Of a DNA stretch of 64,000 nt, positions 17,408 to 26,365 are shown piece after piece. A program made the translations under genes and the position numbers. The notes beneath the pieces are model-generated. The model searched no databases and had not been told where the DNA came from. It was given only the letters and a program-made list of their open reading frames with translations. The stretch comes from Butyrivibrio hungatei DSM 14810 (GTDB taxonomy: Bacteria; Bacillota; Clostridia; Lachnospirales; Lachnospiraceae), in assembly GCF_900143205.1 (NCBI RefSeq), contig NZ_FRDH01000003.1, forward strand, positions 682,001 through 746,000, given 5' to 3'. Each line of letters starts with the position of its first letter. The stretch's first letter is position 1.

Positions 17408-18760
17408 TTAAAATCCCTGCTGTTTTCTTCTGGTATCCATAAACCTTTCAACAACCTTGGCCATAGCAATTGATTCTTCAGCTGTAAGCTTAAAGTCGTG
17501 GCCTCCGGTGCCATTTATCTTGGTCAAAAACTCTGCAATCTCATATCTAAAGCCGTCGTTACCCACAAATCCAGCTTCATAGTGGTCAACCTTACTAGGA
17601 TCCTCATATCTCACATCAAAACTCTTAATAAGCCACCATGGCGACTGAGCCAGTATATATCCTTTGGTTCCTGCTATTACCAGCTGACCTTCAGACTTAA
17701 CGCCAGCACCAGTCTTGGATGTAGCAAGGCCATGTTTATACTTAAACTCAACCTTGGTAAAAACGTCTATTCCGCTCTCTCCAAGGATAGAATCAATCTT
17801 GAACTCCTCGTAATCAAGGCCCATGAGCTTAAAGATTGGAAGCAGGGTATAACTTCCATACTCCATAAACGCCCCGCCATACCTGGCATCTGACATCTCA
17901 CGGGATGCTGGATCACCGATTCTGGTAAAGCAGGCCTCTATATCACAGATATCACCTATTGTTCCGTTTTTGGCAACTGTCAGAAGCTGCTGGAATCCAG
18001 GAAGGTACGCTGCTCTGATTCCTTCCATCAGGACTACCTTTTTCTCTTTTGCAAGAGCATATAGCTCAACCGCCTCGTCGTAGGTAAATGTCATAGGCTT
18101 CTCACACAGAACGTGCTTGCCTGCATCAAGTGCTGTTCTGACATACTCCGCATGAGTTTCATTAGGTGATGCCACATAGATAGCATCTACGCTATCAAGA
18201 AAGCTCTCATAATCGTCGCAATATCCATTTATGGTGCAGACCTGCATAAACTCGCTCAGATTCTCAAAATCCGGATTATAAGCTGACACCGCCTCTACAC
18301 CAGAAACGTAATTGATCTCTGAATAGAAACGTCTGGCAACTCTTCCAGTACCCACTATTCCAAGTTTGATAAGCTTCTTCCTGTCCTCTCTTAAAAAAGA
18401 TGAAGATATATTAGGGGTCCTCTCAAGATAAACAACGTTGCAATACTGCTTTAAATAATCAAACTTACCAGTCCAGTCAGAGCCTAGCACAAAAGTATCG
18501 ATGTCATACTTCTGAATATCTTCTATCTTCTGCCCTTCATGGTCTTCAACAATGATCTCGTCTGCAAAGCCAGTCTTTCTGACGTTTTCTATTCTAGTCA
18601 TGATAGGGTCAACTAGATTAAGCTTTCCCCTCTGACGGTCAAAATGTTCAGTTGTAACACCCACTATAAGGTAATCTCCAAGCGCCTTTGCGCGCTCCAA
18701 GATCTTATAATGACCTTCATGAAACAGGTCAAAAGAGCCATAGGTTATGATCTTTTTCAT
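17408..18760 (-). CDS. Cytidylyltransferase fused to Gfo/Idh/MocA oxidoreductase
   Basis: Residues 1-125 are a TagD-like nucleotidyltransferase: YGSFDLFHEGH at 7-17 with the HxGH motif, LGSDWTGK in the middle and the terminal NISSSFLR. Residues 130-450 are a complete Gfo/Idh/MocA oxidoreductase, GTGRVA at 137-142 and CEKPMTF further on. Both catalytic signatures are intact. A single chain that reduces a substrate and activates a phosphorylated form with CTP would make a CDP-polyol or similar donor. This is inference. The downstream gene duplicates the oxidoreductase half. Confidence 0.85.
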   Translation of the reverse strand: MKKIITYGSFDLFHEGHYKILERAKALGDYLIVGVTTEHFDRQRGKLNLVDPIMTRIENVRKTGFADEIIVEDHEGQKIEDIQKYDIDTFVLGSDWTGKFDYLKQYCNVVYLERTPNISSSFLREDRKKLIKLGIVGTGRVARRFYSEINYVSGVEAVSAYNPDFENLSEFMQVCTINGYCDDYESFLDSVDAIYVASPNETHAEYVRTALDAGKHVLCEKPMTFTYDEAVELYALAKEKKVVLMEGIRAAYLPGFQQLLTVAKNGTIGDICDIEACFTRIGDPASREMSDARYGGAFMEYGSYTLLPIFKLMGLDYEEFKIDSILGESGIDVFTKVEFKYKHGLATSKTGAGVKSEGQLVIAGTKGYILAQSPWWLIKSFDVRYEDPSKVDHYEAGFVGNDGFRYEIAEFLTKINGTGGHDFKLTAEESIAMAKVVERFMDTRRKQQGF

Positions 18761-18782
18761 AATCAGATTCCCCTCTTAACAA

Positions 18783-19760
18783 TCATGTCCACTTTATAAC
18801 ACCAAGCCCCATCCATTTATCAGGAAACTTTGAAAACTCGATTATCTCTTTGTCTTTATTTAACTCTTTTAATTCTCTCCAGCCGCGGACCGTTCCGCCA
18901 TCAAGCTCATCATATTCATGTCCAAAAACATCGTGAAATACAGTCATCTTAGTTGCGTACTGTCCTACATTTCTGTAGTCCTCCATAACTGCGCCGTAGG
19001 AGTGATCCGCATCAATGAAGCAATAATCATACTCCTGTCCTATAAAATCAGCAGAAGTGCTAGGTATTCTCTTACGAATAGCAGGTATCAGCTTAGAGAT
19101 CTCATCGTAATTAACCAGCCCATCCTCGATATCTACCATTTCATACACAAGATCTGGATTTTTTCTGTACAAAAGAGCTGCCATCACATAGGAGCTGCTG
19201 CCTTTGTATACTCCAACTTCAATAGCCTTCTGGCATTTGAGCTTACTTAGATACAAGCAAAAATCCACAAACTCATCAGGAACCTGCAATATTCCGCAGG
19301 TACTGTATCTAACTCCTGTCTGAGGCTTTTTTACCAGCTTAAAGAATGGGAAAAAGCCGTATTCACCAAGCTTATTAAAAAGCCACTCTCTATCTGCAAT
19401 CTGGCTATCTGAAGCCTCAAGTAGGTCCTTAATGACCTTAACCTGATCAGAAAGGATCTTACTATTTCTATCTCCAATAAGACTTCCAAGGTCGCCTAAC
19501 ACCTCTTTTTCAGTAGGTATCCTAAGTTTTTCAAGCTCAGCCCTTACATCTGCTTCATCCACGCCAAAATAAACCACCATATCGTGAGGCTGATTAAACG
19601 CATCTTCCACAGAGCTTCTGCATCCAAATATCTCATTTTCCTCAGGAATGAACATAGCCTCAGCGACGACCTCTATCTCACCATCGGCAATAAGCGAAAA
19701 TAGCTCCCTCTGGCTATCGTAGTCACTATATGAAAGTCCCCATGTTATTATCCGCTTCAT
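18783..19760 (-). CDS. Class I SAM methyltransferase-like protein
   Basis: Residues 160-325 match the methyltransferase_24-type fold: EVGVYKGSS at 181-189 as the SAM loop, DYCFIDADHSYGAV near 236-249, and FHDVFG where a metal-dependent site would lie. The first 90 residues form another alpha/beta segment, starting IITWGLSYSD, that resembles a degenerate version of the Rossmann-like modules of the left cluster but lacks the G-x-G-x-x-G motif. The substrate is probably a sugar or glycan group. It is 10 bases from the LicD gene and in the same operon. Confidence 0.75.
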   Translation of the reverse strand: MKRIITWGLSYSDYDSQRELFSLIADGEIEVVAEAMFIPEENEIFGCRSSVEDAFNQPHDMVVYFGVDEADVRAELEKLRIPTEKEVLGDLGSLIGDRNSKILSDQVKVIKDLLEASDSQIADREWLFNKLGEYGFFPFFKLVKKPQTGVRYSTCGILQVPDEFVDFCLYLSKLKCQKAIEVGVYKGSSSYVMAALLYRKNPDLVYEMVDIEDGLVNYDEISKLIPAIRKRIPSTSADFIGQEYDYCFIDADHSYGAVMEDYRNVGQYATKMTVFHDVFGHEYDELDGGTVRGWRELKELNKDKEIIEFSKFPDKWMGLGVIKWT

Positions 19761-19770
19761 ATAACCCCTC

Positions 19771-21477
19771 TCAGAACTTGTAGTTTTCTAGCAAAACAAT
19801 CTTTTCTTCCCAGTAGGAGCGTGTTTCCTCTCCCGCAAGTTCTGTCAAAACTCTGATATATAAATCTCTTATCTTCTCAGATTTAAGTACAACCTTATCT
19901 GCATTCACAACAGCTGGCTGTTCAATAAATGTCTTAAGCGATATAGCCACCGGATCCGTGTCACTTACAGGATCTATTACGTCAAAGCATGGAATATAAA
20001 CCAGCTCATCAGTGTATTTTAAAAGTTCCTCAGAATAAAGCTTATCCGGAACAGTCATGCTATAGCTCTCGCCATCGTAAGGCACCTGAATTACTATTAC
20101 GTCCGGATGAATTCCAGCAAGGTCAAACTCATCAAAGCTTGTAAAGTGCTCATCTGCCATAAAGAGATCTCTCTCATCATGCCTTTCGCCGACATTTCCG
20201 TTATGATCACAGTCATAGAATGGAATCGGGATCACGTAAGTCTCAACACTCTCATCAGACACAGCCTTTCTATAAAGTGGTCTCATGCTCTCCCACCACT
20301 TAGCTCTGCAAGGCATGAAAAGAACTGTTTTCTTACCATTTTTCTTTTCCTCAATGAGCTTTTCTATAGTAGCTGTCATTTCGATATTCTTTTGTAAAAG
20401 AGTCTCAGCATCTGCGCTCTGTCCCTGACTTGCCGCAGTTTCAAGCCCTGCGCGGGTATTCTCCAAAAGCTTCAAAGATGATTGAAGCTCATCAATCTGC
20501 TTTGGATGCTTTCTCTTTACGTCAAAACTCTGCTTATCAAGGGTATATCTAAATGGATTATGTCCTAAATGCTCCTTAAGTCTTAGCTCCTGTTCCCCAT
20601 AACATGGGTAATTATGTACTCCACTGCCTCTTTTGACAGTCATATAATCCCCATAATAATTTGTAAGGAGCTCATGATACCTGGTAGGTACAGTAACTAT
20701 AGTATGCTCAAATGGTGCTTCCATTCCCTCCTGATACACTTCTATAGGGTTCTTTGCCCAGTGTTCAGATACCCATACATACATAGAAGCCACTTCTTTT
20801 GCATCCTCATCTCTGCATTCCTTAAGGATCTTATCAAGGAGCACAATGAGGGCTCTAGCTAGCCTATAATTTCTTGGAAGCTTTGTATTATTTGCTTTTT
20901 CGATCTTTAGTAAAAGAGCTAGTAACTCTTTGTCCTCTGTCCCTCTAGCAACCAGGATAGAGCAGGCTTTTAATACGTCGTTACCTCTATCTCGCCTTTC
21001 TTCCTCTTTTTCTGAGTCGTTATATATCTTGTCCATTGGGAAGATATCAACGCCTGTCACATAGGGACAGCCGTAGAATTTATCCAAATGCTCTTTTTCT
21101 AAGTTTATGGTTGTTCCGTTTGTGATCCTTCCAAGAGCAAGGGTGTACTGCTCCTCGTCCTCAACTGTAAGGATCTTGTACTCCTTGGGAAGCTCCTCTC
21201 TGGCATATTCAAAAAATCTCTCCCAGTCATCCCTTAGCATAGATATATCAAAGTCATCATCCCAAGGAATATAGCCTTTATGCCTGATGGTGCCGATGAG
21301 AGTTCCCATATCGGCGTACCACTTGATATCATGCCTCTTACAGATCTTGTCTATCTCTGATAGAACCACAAGCTGGGCAGCCCAAAAGCGCTTCATCATC
21401 TCTGGGACAAAGAAGCCTTCTCTTACCTCATCTTTAAACCACTCTTCTGAAAATGTTAGCTTATCAAGTTCTACCAT
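19771..21477 (-). CDS. LicD family phosphotransferase with a C-terminal extension
   Basis: Residues 1-300 match LicD, the family that transfers phosphocholine or related phospho-groups from CDP donors to glycans: GTLIGTIRHKG at 58-68 and IPWDDDFD at 70-77. The C-terminal 190 residues (VLFMPCRAKWWESMRPLYR, then YVIPIPFYD and VIVIQVPYDG) resemble a domain that I recall from proteins annotated as CDP-glycerol glycerophosphotransferases. That link is from memory and tentative. ATG 21477 is chosen because AGGAG lies 6 bases upstream and it follows the upstream stop; a longer frame to 21564 would overlap that gene by 74 bases. Confidence 0.83.
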   Translation of the reverse strand: MVELDKLTFSEEWFKDEVREGFFVPEMMKRFWAAQLVVLSEIDKICKRHDIKWYADMGTLIGTIRHKGYIPWDDDFDISMLRDDWERFFEYAREELPKEYKILTVEDEEQYTLALGRITNGTTINLEKEHLDKFYGCPYVTGVDIFPMDKIYNDSEKEEERRDRGNDVLKACSILVARGTEDKELLALLLKIEKANNTKLPRNYRLARALIVLLDKILKECRDEDAKEVASMYVWVSEHWAKNPIEVYQEGMEAPFEHTIVTVPTRYHELLTNYYGDYMTVKRGSGVHNYPCYGEQELRLKEHLGHNPFRYTLDKQSFDVKRKHPKQIDELQSSLKLLENTRAGLETAASQGQSADAETLLQKNIEMTATIEKLIEEKKNGKKTVLFMPCRAKWWESMRPLYRKAVSDESVETYVIPIPFYDCDHNGNVGERHDERDLFMADEHFTSFDEFDLAGIHPDVIVIQVPYDGESYSMTVPDKLYSEELLKYTDELVYIPCFDVIDPVSDTDPVAISLKTFIEQPAVVNADKVVLKSEKIRDLYIRVLTELAGEETRSYWEEKIVLLENYKF

Positions 21478-21490
21478 TGCTGCTCCTAAT

Positions 21491-23206
21491 TTATTCATTG
21501 TAGTCCAATATACTAATGTCCATTCCAGCATCTGTGCAGAGCTCAGACAATCTGCATCTATCACCTATATAGCTATTGCACACACAAAGAGCCTTATCTA
21601 TCTCTGAAGTCCTTGGGCTCTCAGTTACAGTCACATTTGAAAGAAGCTTAATATCCTCCAAAAATGCAAGGTACATTCCTTCTATCTCCAGACCGCACTT
21701 AGATAAAAAGGTCTTTAATCCTTCACTCACAAGCACAAGCACACTCTCATCATTTCTAGTATGCTCATCAATGAGCTGCCTTATCTTATCTATTTCAAGA
21801 AATGTGTTGTTTACTATACCTGTAGCAGATACACCTATGAGAACAGTATTCCTCGTATCTTCCGTGCCTCTGTCTCCAAGGCATATTTCCTTAAATACCG
21901 ACCTTCTGATAGCCTTTAGATCGCTATTTAGCCCTTCCGTATAAGAGATCATCCACTCACATTCTGCATCCATAGGCCCCTTTTCATCCTTGAGCCTGTC
22001 ATAGTATCTAAATAGATCTTCGCAGTATTTTTCAAAGTCAGCGATGGTTCCTGACTTTTCTCCTACTATTGTCTCAGCAAATGTTCCTATAGAAGTTGCA
22101 AGCTCCTGCATCTGTCCCAAAAGATCAAGAGAAATACTGATATTTCCCTGATATGCATTGCTGTTTACTTCCATCATAGCTTCATCAAGAATACCTAAAG
22201 TATCAACTATATGCTTTTTATCCTTTGGATAAAGGTAAAGTTCTCCGATATCTCCGCCAATAAGGACGTTAACTTCAGCTCCCCAGAAGGGATAGTTGTG
22301 TCCTGCCGCTCCCCTTACAGGAGTCATATAATCTTCACCATAGATACTTGCAAGGGTTTCTCTATAGTCCTTTGGAACTACAATATCAGTCATTTCAAAA
22401 GGAAGCACTGCAGTTCCTTTGTAATACTCTTTATCTCTATAGCTATATATAGCAAGAGGAAGCTTTGGGCAGTATTCAACGCCAATTGCATCTTCCTCGC
22501 TACAGCTCCTTGCCACCATATCTGTGATCCTGCAGAGCTGATTTCTTAATGGTTTATTTCCATCAAGCTGGAAATTCACCAAAGCCCTTGGAAGTAGCCC
22601 CAGTACTGTCTTAATGTCTGAATATAAAGAACTATCTCTAGGCACATCCGATAGACTTATAAGCCTTCCGCCAAATTCAGTATTCTCAAGATCCATACAG
22701 TCATATACTGTCTTGTAGGCAAGGCAGTACAGCTGCTGATAAAACTTAAGCTTTTCCGGATTCTTTGGATAATAGTCCAAAGGGAAAATATCAACCGAAC
22801 ATATAAAAGGACAGCCATGAAATTGTTCCATTCTGTCCTCGTCCCATTCTAGTTTTTCAGCTTCATGTGTTACTATCGCATGAAAATTATAAAAAGAATC
22901 AGAGGAATAAATGCTCCTTACGCATACTCCGTCGCCGATCTCGTCAGCGTGCTCCAAAAATCTATGATAATCTTCCCTAAGCATGGCAATGTCGATATCA
23001 TCATCCCAGGGAATTATGCCCTCGTGCCTTACTGCACCTAGGAGCGTTCCTACTTCGGCAAAATAGGTGATATCATACTTCTCACAAAGGCCCCTTATCC
23101 TTTCAAACAGTTCGAACTGAGAGCCCCAGGCTCTTTTCATCATTTCGCTGACAAGGAATCCTTCTCTTATTTCGTCTTTGAAATATCCATCGGGAAATTT
23201 AATCAT
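21491..23206 (-). CDS. LicD family phosphotransferase, second copy
   Basis: The 571-residue protein has the same LicD N-terminal block as its neighbour: GTLLGAVRHEG at 53-63, IPWDDDID at 65-72 and shared REGFLVSEMMKR. Its C-terminal part (from about 450, NTVLIGVSATGIVN) is a different alpha/beta segment, with no clear match to the extension of the other copy. LicD proteins act in the cytoplasm and use CDP-activated donors. Two tandem copies suggest two attachment positions or two donors. It lies 13 bases upstream of the first copy and 18 bases after the nucleotidyltransferase gene. Confidence 0.82.
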   Translation of the reverse strand: MIKFPDGYFKDEIREGFLVSEMMKRAWGSQFELFERIRGLCEKYDITYFAEVGTLLGAVRHEGIIPWDDDIDIAMLREDYHRFLEHADEIGDGVCVRSIYSSDSFYNFHAIVTHEAEKLEWDEDRMEQFHGCPFICSVDIFPLDYYPKNPEKLKFYQQLYCLAYKTVYDCMDLENTEFGGRLISLSDVPRDSSLYSDIKTVLGLLPRALVNFQLDGNKPLRNQLCRITDMVARSCSEEDAIGVEYCPKLPLAIYSYRDKEYYKGTAVLPFEMTDIVVPKDYRETLASIYGEDYMTPVRGAAGHNYPFWGAEVNVLIGGDIGELYLYPKDKKHIVDTLGILDEAMMEVNSNAYQGNISISLDLLGQMQELATSIGTFAETIVGEKSGTIADFEKYCEDLFRYYDRLKDEKGPMDAECEWMISYTEGLNSDLKAIRRSVFKEICLGDRGTEDTRNTVLIGVSATGIVNNTFLEIDKIRQLIDEHTRNDESVLVLVSEGLKTFLSKCGLEIEGMYLAFLEDIKLLSNVTVTESPRTSEIDKALCVCNSYIGDRCRLSELCTDAGMDISILDYNE

Positions 23207-23224
23207 ACAAAGCCTTTCAGAGTA

Positions 23225-23944
23225 TTAAATAATCTTCTTTTCAAGGAAAAGATTTAGATCCTCAGGTGTGCCAAGTCCATGCATCTTTTCACCGATGTCG
23301 AAATAAGTGATCCTTCCGCCATCTGCAATCATCTCATTGTAAACAGGCGCTACATAGAACTCATTGTTGACACGAATATTCTTGTCTATCATCTGGTGGG
23401 CATACTTAACAAAATCCTTACCATGGCTATAGTTGTAGATTCCTACTGTAGCCTGATCTGAAATAACTTCCTTTTCACGAACCTCAGTAACAAGTCCCTC
23501 ATCTGTGTATCTGATGTAGCTCCACTTTGGGTGGTTTGCAGGCATTGTCATGATAAGTCCATCGTACCCCTTAATCTTAGCAAGGTAATCGTTAATATCG
23601 ATATCTACGTACTGGTCGCTATTTGCGATCATAAGCGCATCATCGTTATCTATGAATTTTTCTGCCAAAAGAACTGTGCATGCAGCACCTTCTGTCACAT
23701 AATCGATTGGGATTATCTCACACCCTGGAGCAGCTTTCCCAAGCATATCTTCAAGAGGGAACCTCTCCATATGCTCTCTCTGGCAGATAAATATAAAGCG
23801 AAAATCATCTTTTGGTCTGATATTATCAGCCACAAGCTCGATCATAGCTCTTCCGTTAACATCAATAAGTGGCTTTGGATTAACATATCCAGCATCAGCA
23901 AATCTGCTGCCGCGTCCAGCCATAGGAACAACAATATTAAGCAT
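23225..23944 (-). CDS. Nucleotidyltransferase (sugar- or choline-phosphate type)
   Basis: The N-terminal signature MAGRGSRF at 8-15 and KPLIDV at 24-29 define the GlmU/RmlA/LicC-like NTP transferase fold. ANSDQYVDID near 107 holds the metal-binding aspartates. The enzyme should join a nucleoside triphosphate to a sugar phosphate or phosphocholine. Its place directly before two LicD genes makes a CDP-donor role attractive, but the sequence alone does not decide the substrate. GGAGG precedes the ATG, and the cupin gene ends 2 bases upstream. Confidence 0.85.
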   Translation of the reverse strand: MLNIVVPMAGRGSRFADAGYVNPKPLIDVNGRAMIELVADNIRPKDDFRFIFICQREHMERFPLEDMLGKAAPGCEIIPIDYVTEGAACTVLLAEKFIDNDDALMIANSDQYVDIDINDYLAKIKGYDGLIMTMPANHPKWSYIRYTDEGLVTEVREKEVISDQATVGIYNYSHGKDFVKYAHQMIDKNIRVNNEFYVAPVYNEMIADGGRITYFDIGEKMHGLGTPEDLNLFLEKKII

Positions 23945-23946
23945 CT

Positions 23947-24273
23947 TTAATCCTCCGAAAGGTATTTGTCATTATTAGCACCAGGAAGCTTTACTACTAC
24001 ATTCATAGAATCTTCAAGTGCTTCAAAGGCTGTGGCTTCGCCTGGTTCAACCACCACTACGTCGCCTTCTTCAAAGATCTGGTCAAACATCTTGACCTTG
24101 CCCTTAACAATTGCAGTAAACTCAGTTGCGATCTTGTGATAATGCTTATCTTCCTTATCACCCTTTTTGTAGGTCTTAACTGCAACCTCGCAGTCATTGG
24201 TCTTATAAAGAGATGGCTCAAAATTTCCTATGAACCAGCCGCCCTTCATATCGCTTAATTTAGCTTTCTTCAT
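23947..24273 (-). CDS. Small cupin-domain protein
   Basis: At 108 residues this is a single-domain cupin. KHYHKIATEF near 42-51 carries the histidines and glutamate of cupin motif 1, and GDVVVVEPGEATAFEA is the region around motif 2. Small cupins of this kind in glycan clusters are often sugar isomerases, epimerases or binding proteins. I cannot tell which. The start lies inside the stop region of the upstream nucleotidyltransferase gene (4-base overlap), and the next gene follows after 2 bases, so all three are made together. Confidence 0.8.
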   Translation of the reverse strand: MKKAKLSDMKGGWFIGNFEPSLYKTNDCEVAVKTYKKGDKEDKHYHKIATEFTAIVKGKVKMFDQIFEEGDVVVVEPGEATAFEALEDSMNVVVKLPGANNDKYLSED

Positions 24274-24998
24274 CTTCTTGCAAGGCTCCTTTCATATTCG
24301 CTTACCTTCTCTGCAGCGTGGAAGGAGTGGAATTTCTCCTGGTCGATCTTGTAGAATGTGATCTTTTTATTCTTAAGGATCATTTCATTCATCGATGATG
24401 AAATGTAAAACTTATCGTTTATCTGGGTATCTTTTCTAATAGCAGCCTTGGCTGACTCTACAAAATCAGATCCATGTCTGAAGTAGTAGAAACCAGAAAT
24501 AGCATCTCTTGAAACAGGTCTCTTTTCAGCAACCTCTGTGACCTGATCCTCTTCAGTTCTGATATAGGACCATCTAGGATGGAAGCTCTGGAAGCTGATA
24601 AGTCCACCATCTGCATCCTTGCTGTCAAAGAAATCAAGAACCTCTGTTACGCTTGTATCAGTTATCTGGTCATAATTGCAGATAATAAGCGGATCGTCAC
24701 TGTTAATATAATCAATTGCAATAAGACATGAACAAAGAGCTCCTCTAGTCCTTTGCTTTAATGTGATGACATCTGCATTTCCATCTGTCATGAGCTTTAC
24801 GATATTGTCCAAATGGAACTTATCACAGTCTTCATCTGACAGGATAAAGATGAAATGCTTGTCCTTAAGCTCATCAAACTTCTTGATCACATGTTGGATC
24901 ATTGGTTCCCCAGCTACTTCAACAAGTGGCTTGGGATAAAAGCTATTTTGAAAAAACTCTGCTCCGCCTGCAGCAGGAATAAGAATATTTACCATCAT
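24270..24998 (-). CDS. Nucleotidyltransferase-fold protein with altered signature loop
   Basis: The 242-residue protein is a paralogue of the nucleotidyltransferase two genes downstream: both keep the KPLVEV/KPLIDV segment, the NYDQITD/NSDQYVD block and the WSYIR strand. However the nucleotide-binding loop reads AAGGAEFF in place of MAGRGSRF, so the catalytic arginine is missing. It may be a non-catalytic partner, a regulatory subunit, or an enzyme with different chemistry. The start overlaps the HAD gene stop by 4 bases. Confidence 0.8.
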   Translation of the reverse strand: MMVNILIPAAGGAEFFQNSFYPKPLVEVAGEPMIQHVIKKFDELKDKHFIFILSDEDCDKFHLDNIVKLMTDGNADVITLKQRTRGALCSCLIAIDYINSDDPLIICNYDQITDTSVTEVLDFFDSKDADGGLISFQSFHPRWSYIRTEEDQVTEVAEKRPVSRDAISGFYYFRHGSDFVESAKAAIRKDTQINDKFYISSSMNEMILKNKKITFYKIDQEKFHSFHAAEKVSEYERSLARR

Positions 24999-25627
24999 CC
25001 ATTCTCCACTTCTTTAATTCTGTTCATGATATTCGTGTAGTTGACATCATGCACGTCCTGAACCTTTAAAAGATTTGCGCCGCTCCTCTTAGCTGCAAGG
25101 ATTCCATTTTTGTTATCCTCAAGCACAAGGCACTCCTCTGGTAAAAGATTCAGCTTATTGATAGCAGTTGTGTATATTTCAGGATCTGGCTTCGCATTTT
25201 TGACATCTTCATTAGATACCAAAAAGTCAAAGTATTCCAAAAGCTCCGCCTTTTCCATCATTGTCTCTATTGTTTTTCTTACGGAATTTGAACAGACGGC
25301 CATTTTGTACCCTTGATTCTTGAGTTTAGAAAGCGCATATTCATGCTCAAATAATGGCCTGCATTTAGTATTCACAATTTCCATTGTGTATTGCTGTTTC
25401 ATCTGATTGATAAAAGAGTGTAAGCTCTCCGGTAAATAGAACTCTTCGCTCAGCATTCTGAGCTTTTCTTTGGTAGGAAGGCCGTCAAAGCTGTGAAGAT
25501 GATCATATCTTGATATCTCCATTCCAAAGAGTCCAAGAGCCTTGTTTAAAGCCTCATAATGCCAATCCTTGGCATCGATCAGTACGCCATCCATGTCAAA
25601 AAGAATCGCTTTGATCTTAGTTCCCAT
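24995..25627 (-). CDS. HAD family hydrolase (beta-phosphoglucomutase-like)
   Basis: LFDMDGVLID at 9-18 carries the Asp nucleophile (D11) and acid/base (D13). SNSVRKTIE is motif II, KPDPEIYTTAI holds the motif III lysine and LEDNKNGI the motif IV acids. A cap domain sits between residues 20 and 90. Enzymes of this group dephosphorylate or isomerise small sugar phosphates. The gene overlaps its downstream neighbour by 4 bases and its upstream neighbour by 11, so it belongs to the nucleotidyltransferase-cupin cassette. The substrate is unknown. Confidence 0.88.
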   Translation of the reverse strand: MGTKIKAILFDMDGVLIDAKDWHYEALNKALGLFGMEISRYDHLHSFDGLPTKEKLRMLSEEFYLPESLHSFINQMKQQYTMEIVNTKCRPLFEHEYALSKLKNQGYKMAVCSNSVRKTIETMMEKAELLEYFDFLVSNEDVKNAKPDPEIYTTAINKLNLLPEECLVLEDNKNGILAAKRSGANLLKVQDVHDVNYTNIMNRIKEVENG

Positions 25628-26243
25628 AAAAATATTCCTCCGCTTCTACCGGTGTATCAGTACATAACATTACATCGGCATCATCAACGTATTTTTTTAG
25701 GAATTTCCACATATTTGCCTTATCTCGTCCATGTATCTCTGGTGAAATGATAGAAACCATCTTGCCTTGCTGTCTCATCTGGTCAATAACTCCTTCATTT
25801 ATCCAGGATTTTTCCCATTCATCCATCCAAACGCCCTGTGACTTTTCCAAAAGAACTGGCTCTTTTTCATATTCGCTCATCCTAGTAAAAGCGTTAAAAT
25901 CCTGCTTGTGGTACACTACCTGCTCAGGAATAGACATATCAAAGACAAAATAGTTCTTTATGTTGAATTTATTAAGATCTGCTCTTAAGATATCCTGTAT
26001 TCCATCTGCTTTGATATTGATGGCAAGTGGCATATCAGAACCAGACTCTTTGTAGGCTTTAAGGACATCCTCAAAAAGAAAGCACTCTGAAGTAGCTATA
26101 TTGTGCGAAACCACAAGTTTCTCCATATAGTCTCTTACATCTGTCTCTATTCCATAGCCGTGTTCAAAGGCCTTTACAAAAGCTTCCATGGAATTTTTTT
26201 CTGATGCTGTCGTCCATAAACCTCTGTGAGCTAGTATTTTCAT
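25617..26243 (-). CDS. GDPD-fold phosphodiesterase-like protein
   Basis: At 208 residues it is shorter than classical GDPD enzymes but keeps the key positions: AHRG at 5-8, the metal-binding ETDVRD at 33-38 and the second histidine in VVSHNIA at 44-50. It is more divergent than the 15.6 kb copy. It probably cleaves a phosphodiester, perhaps one made by the LicD or CDP-polyol enzymes. ATG 26243 is chosen because GGAG lies 8 bases upstream and MKILAHRG is the typical family start. It is the first gene of the minus-strand run. Confidence 0.75.
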   Translation of the reverse strand: MKILAHRGLWTTASEKNSMEAFVKAFEHGYGIETDVRDYMEKLVVSHNIATSECFLFEDVLKAYKESGSDMPLAINIKADGIQDILRADLNKFNIKNYFVFDMSIPEQVVYHKQDFNAFTRMSEYEKEPVLLEKSQGVWMDEWEKSWINEGVIDQMRQQGKMVSIISPEIHGRDKANMWKFLKKYVDDADVMLCTDTPVEAEEYFYGN

Positions 26244-26279
26244 CGATTTTTCTCCATAATCCCTCATAATAAACACTCA

Positions 26280-26307
26280 ACTATATTTTATCATAGTTAT
26301 ATGCCAA
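26280..26307 (-). promoter_or_regulatory. Candidate sigma-A promoter of the 26.2-15.6 kb operon
   Basis: On the minus strand TTGGCA (26307-26302) and TATAGT (26285-26280) are separated by 16 bases, 37 bases before the GDPD-like start. It overlaps the divergent plus-strand promoter. Confidence 0.5.
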
Positions 26308-26324
26308 TAAACAGCGTAACGTAG

Positions 26325-26330
26325 TATAAT
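26325..26330 (+). promoter_or_regulatory. Candidate -10 box for the plus-strand glycosyltransferase gene
   Basis: A perfect TATAAT lies 35 bases before the ATG at 26366. The -35 position 17 bases upstream reads TGCCAA, a weak match. GGGAGG precedes the start codon. Confidence 0.5.
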
Positions 26331-26365
26331 TAGAGTGTATCTACGGGATTTTAGGGAGGTTTTTC

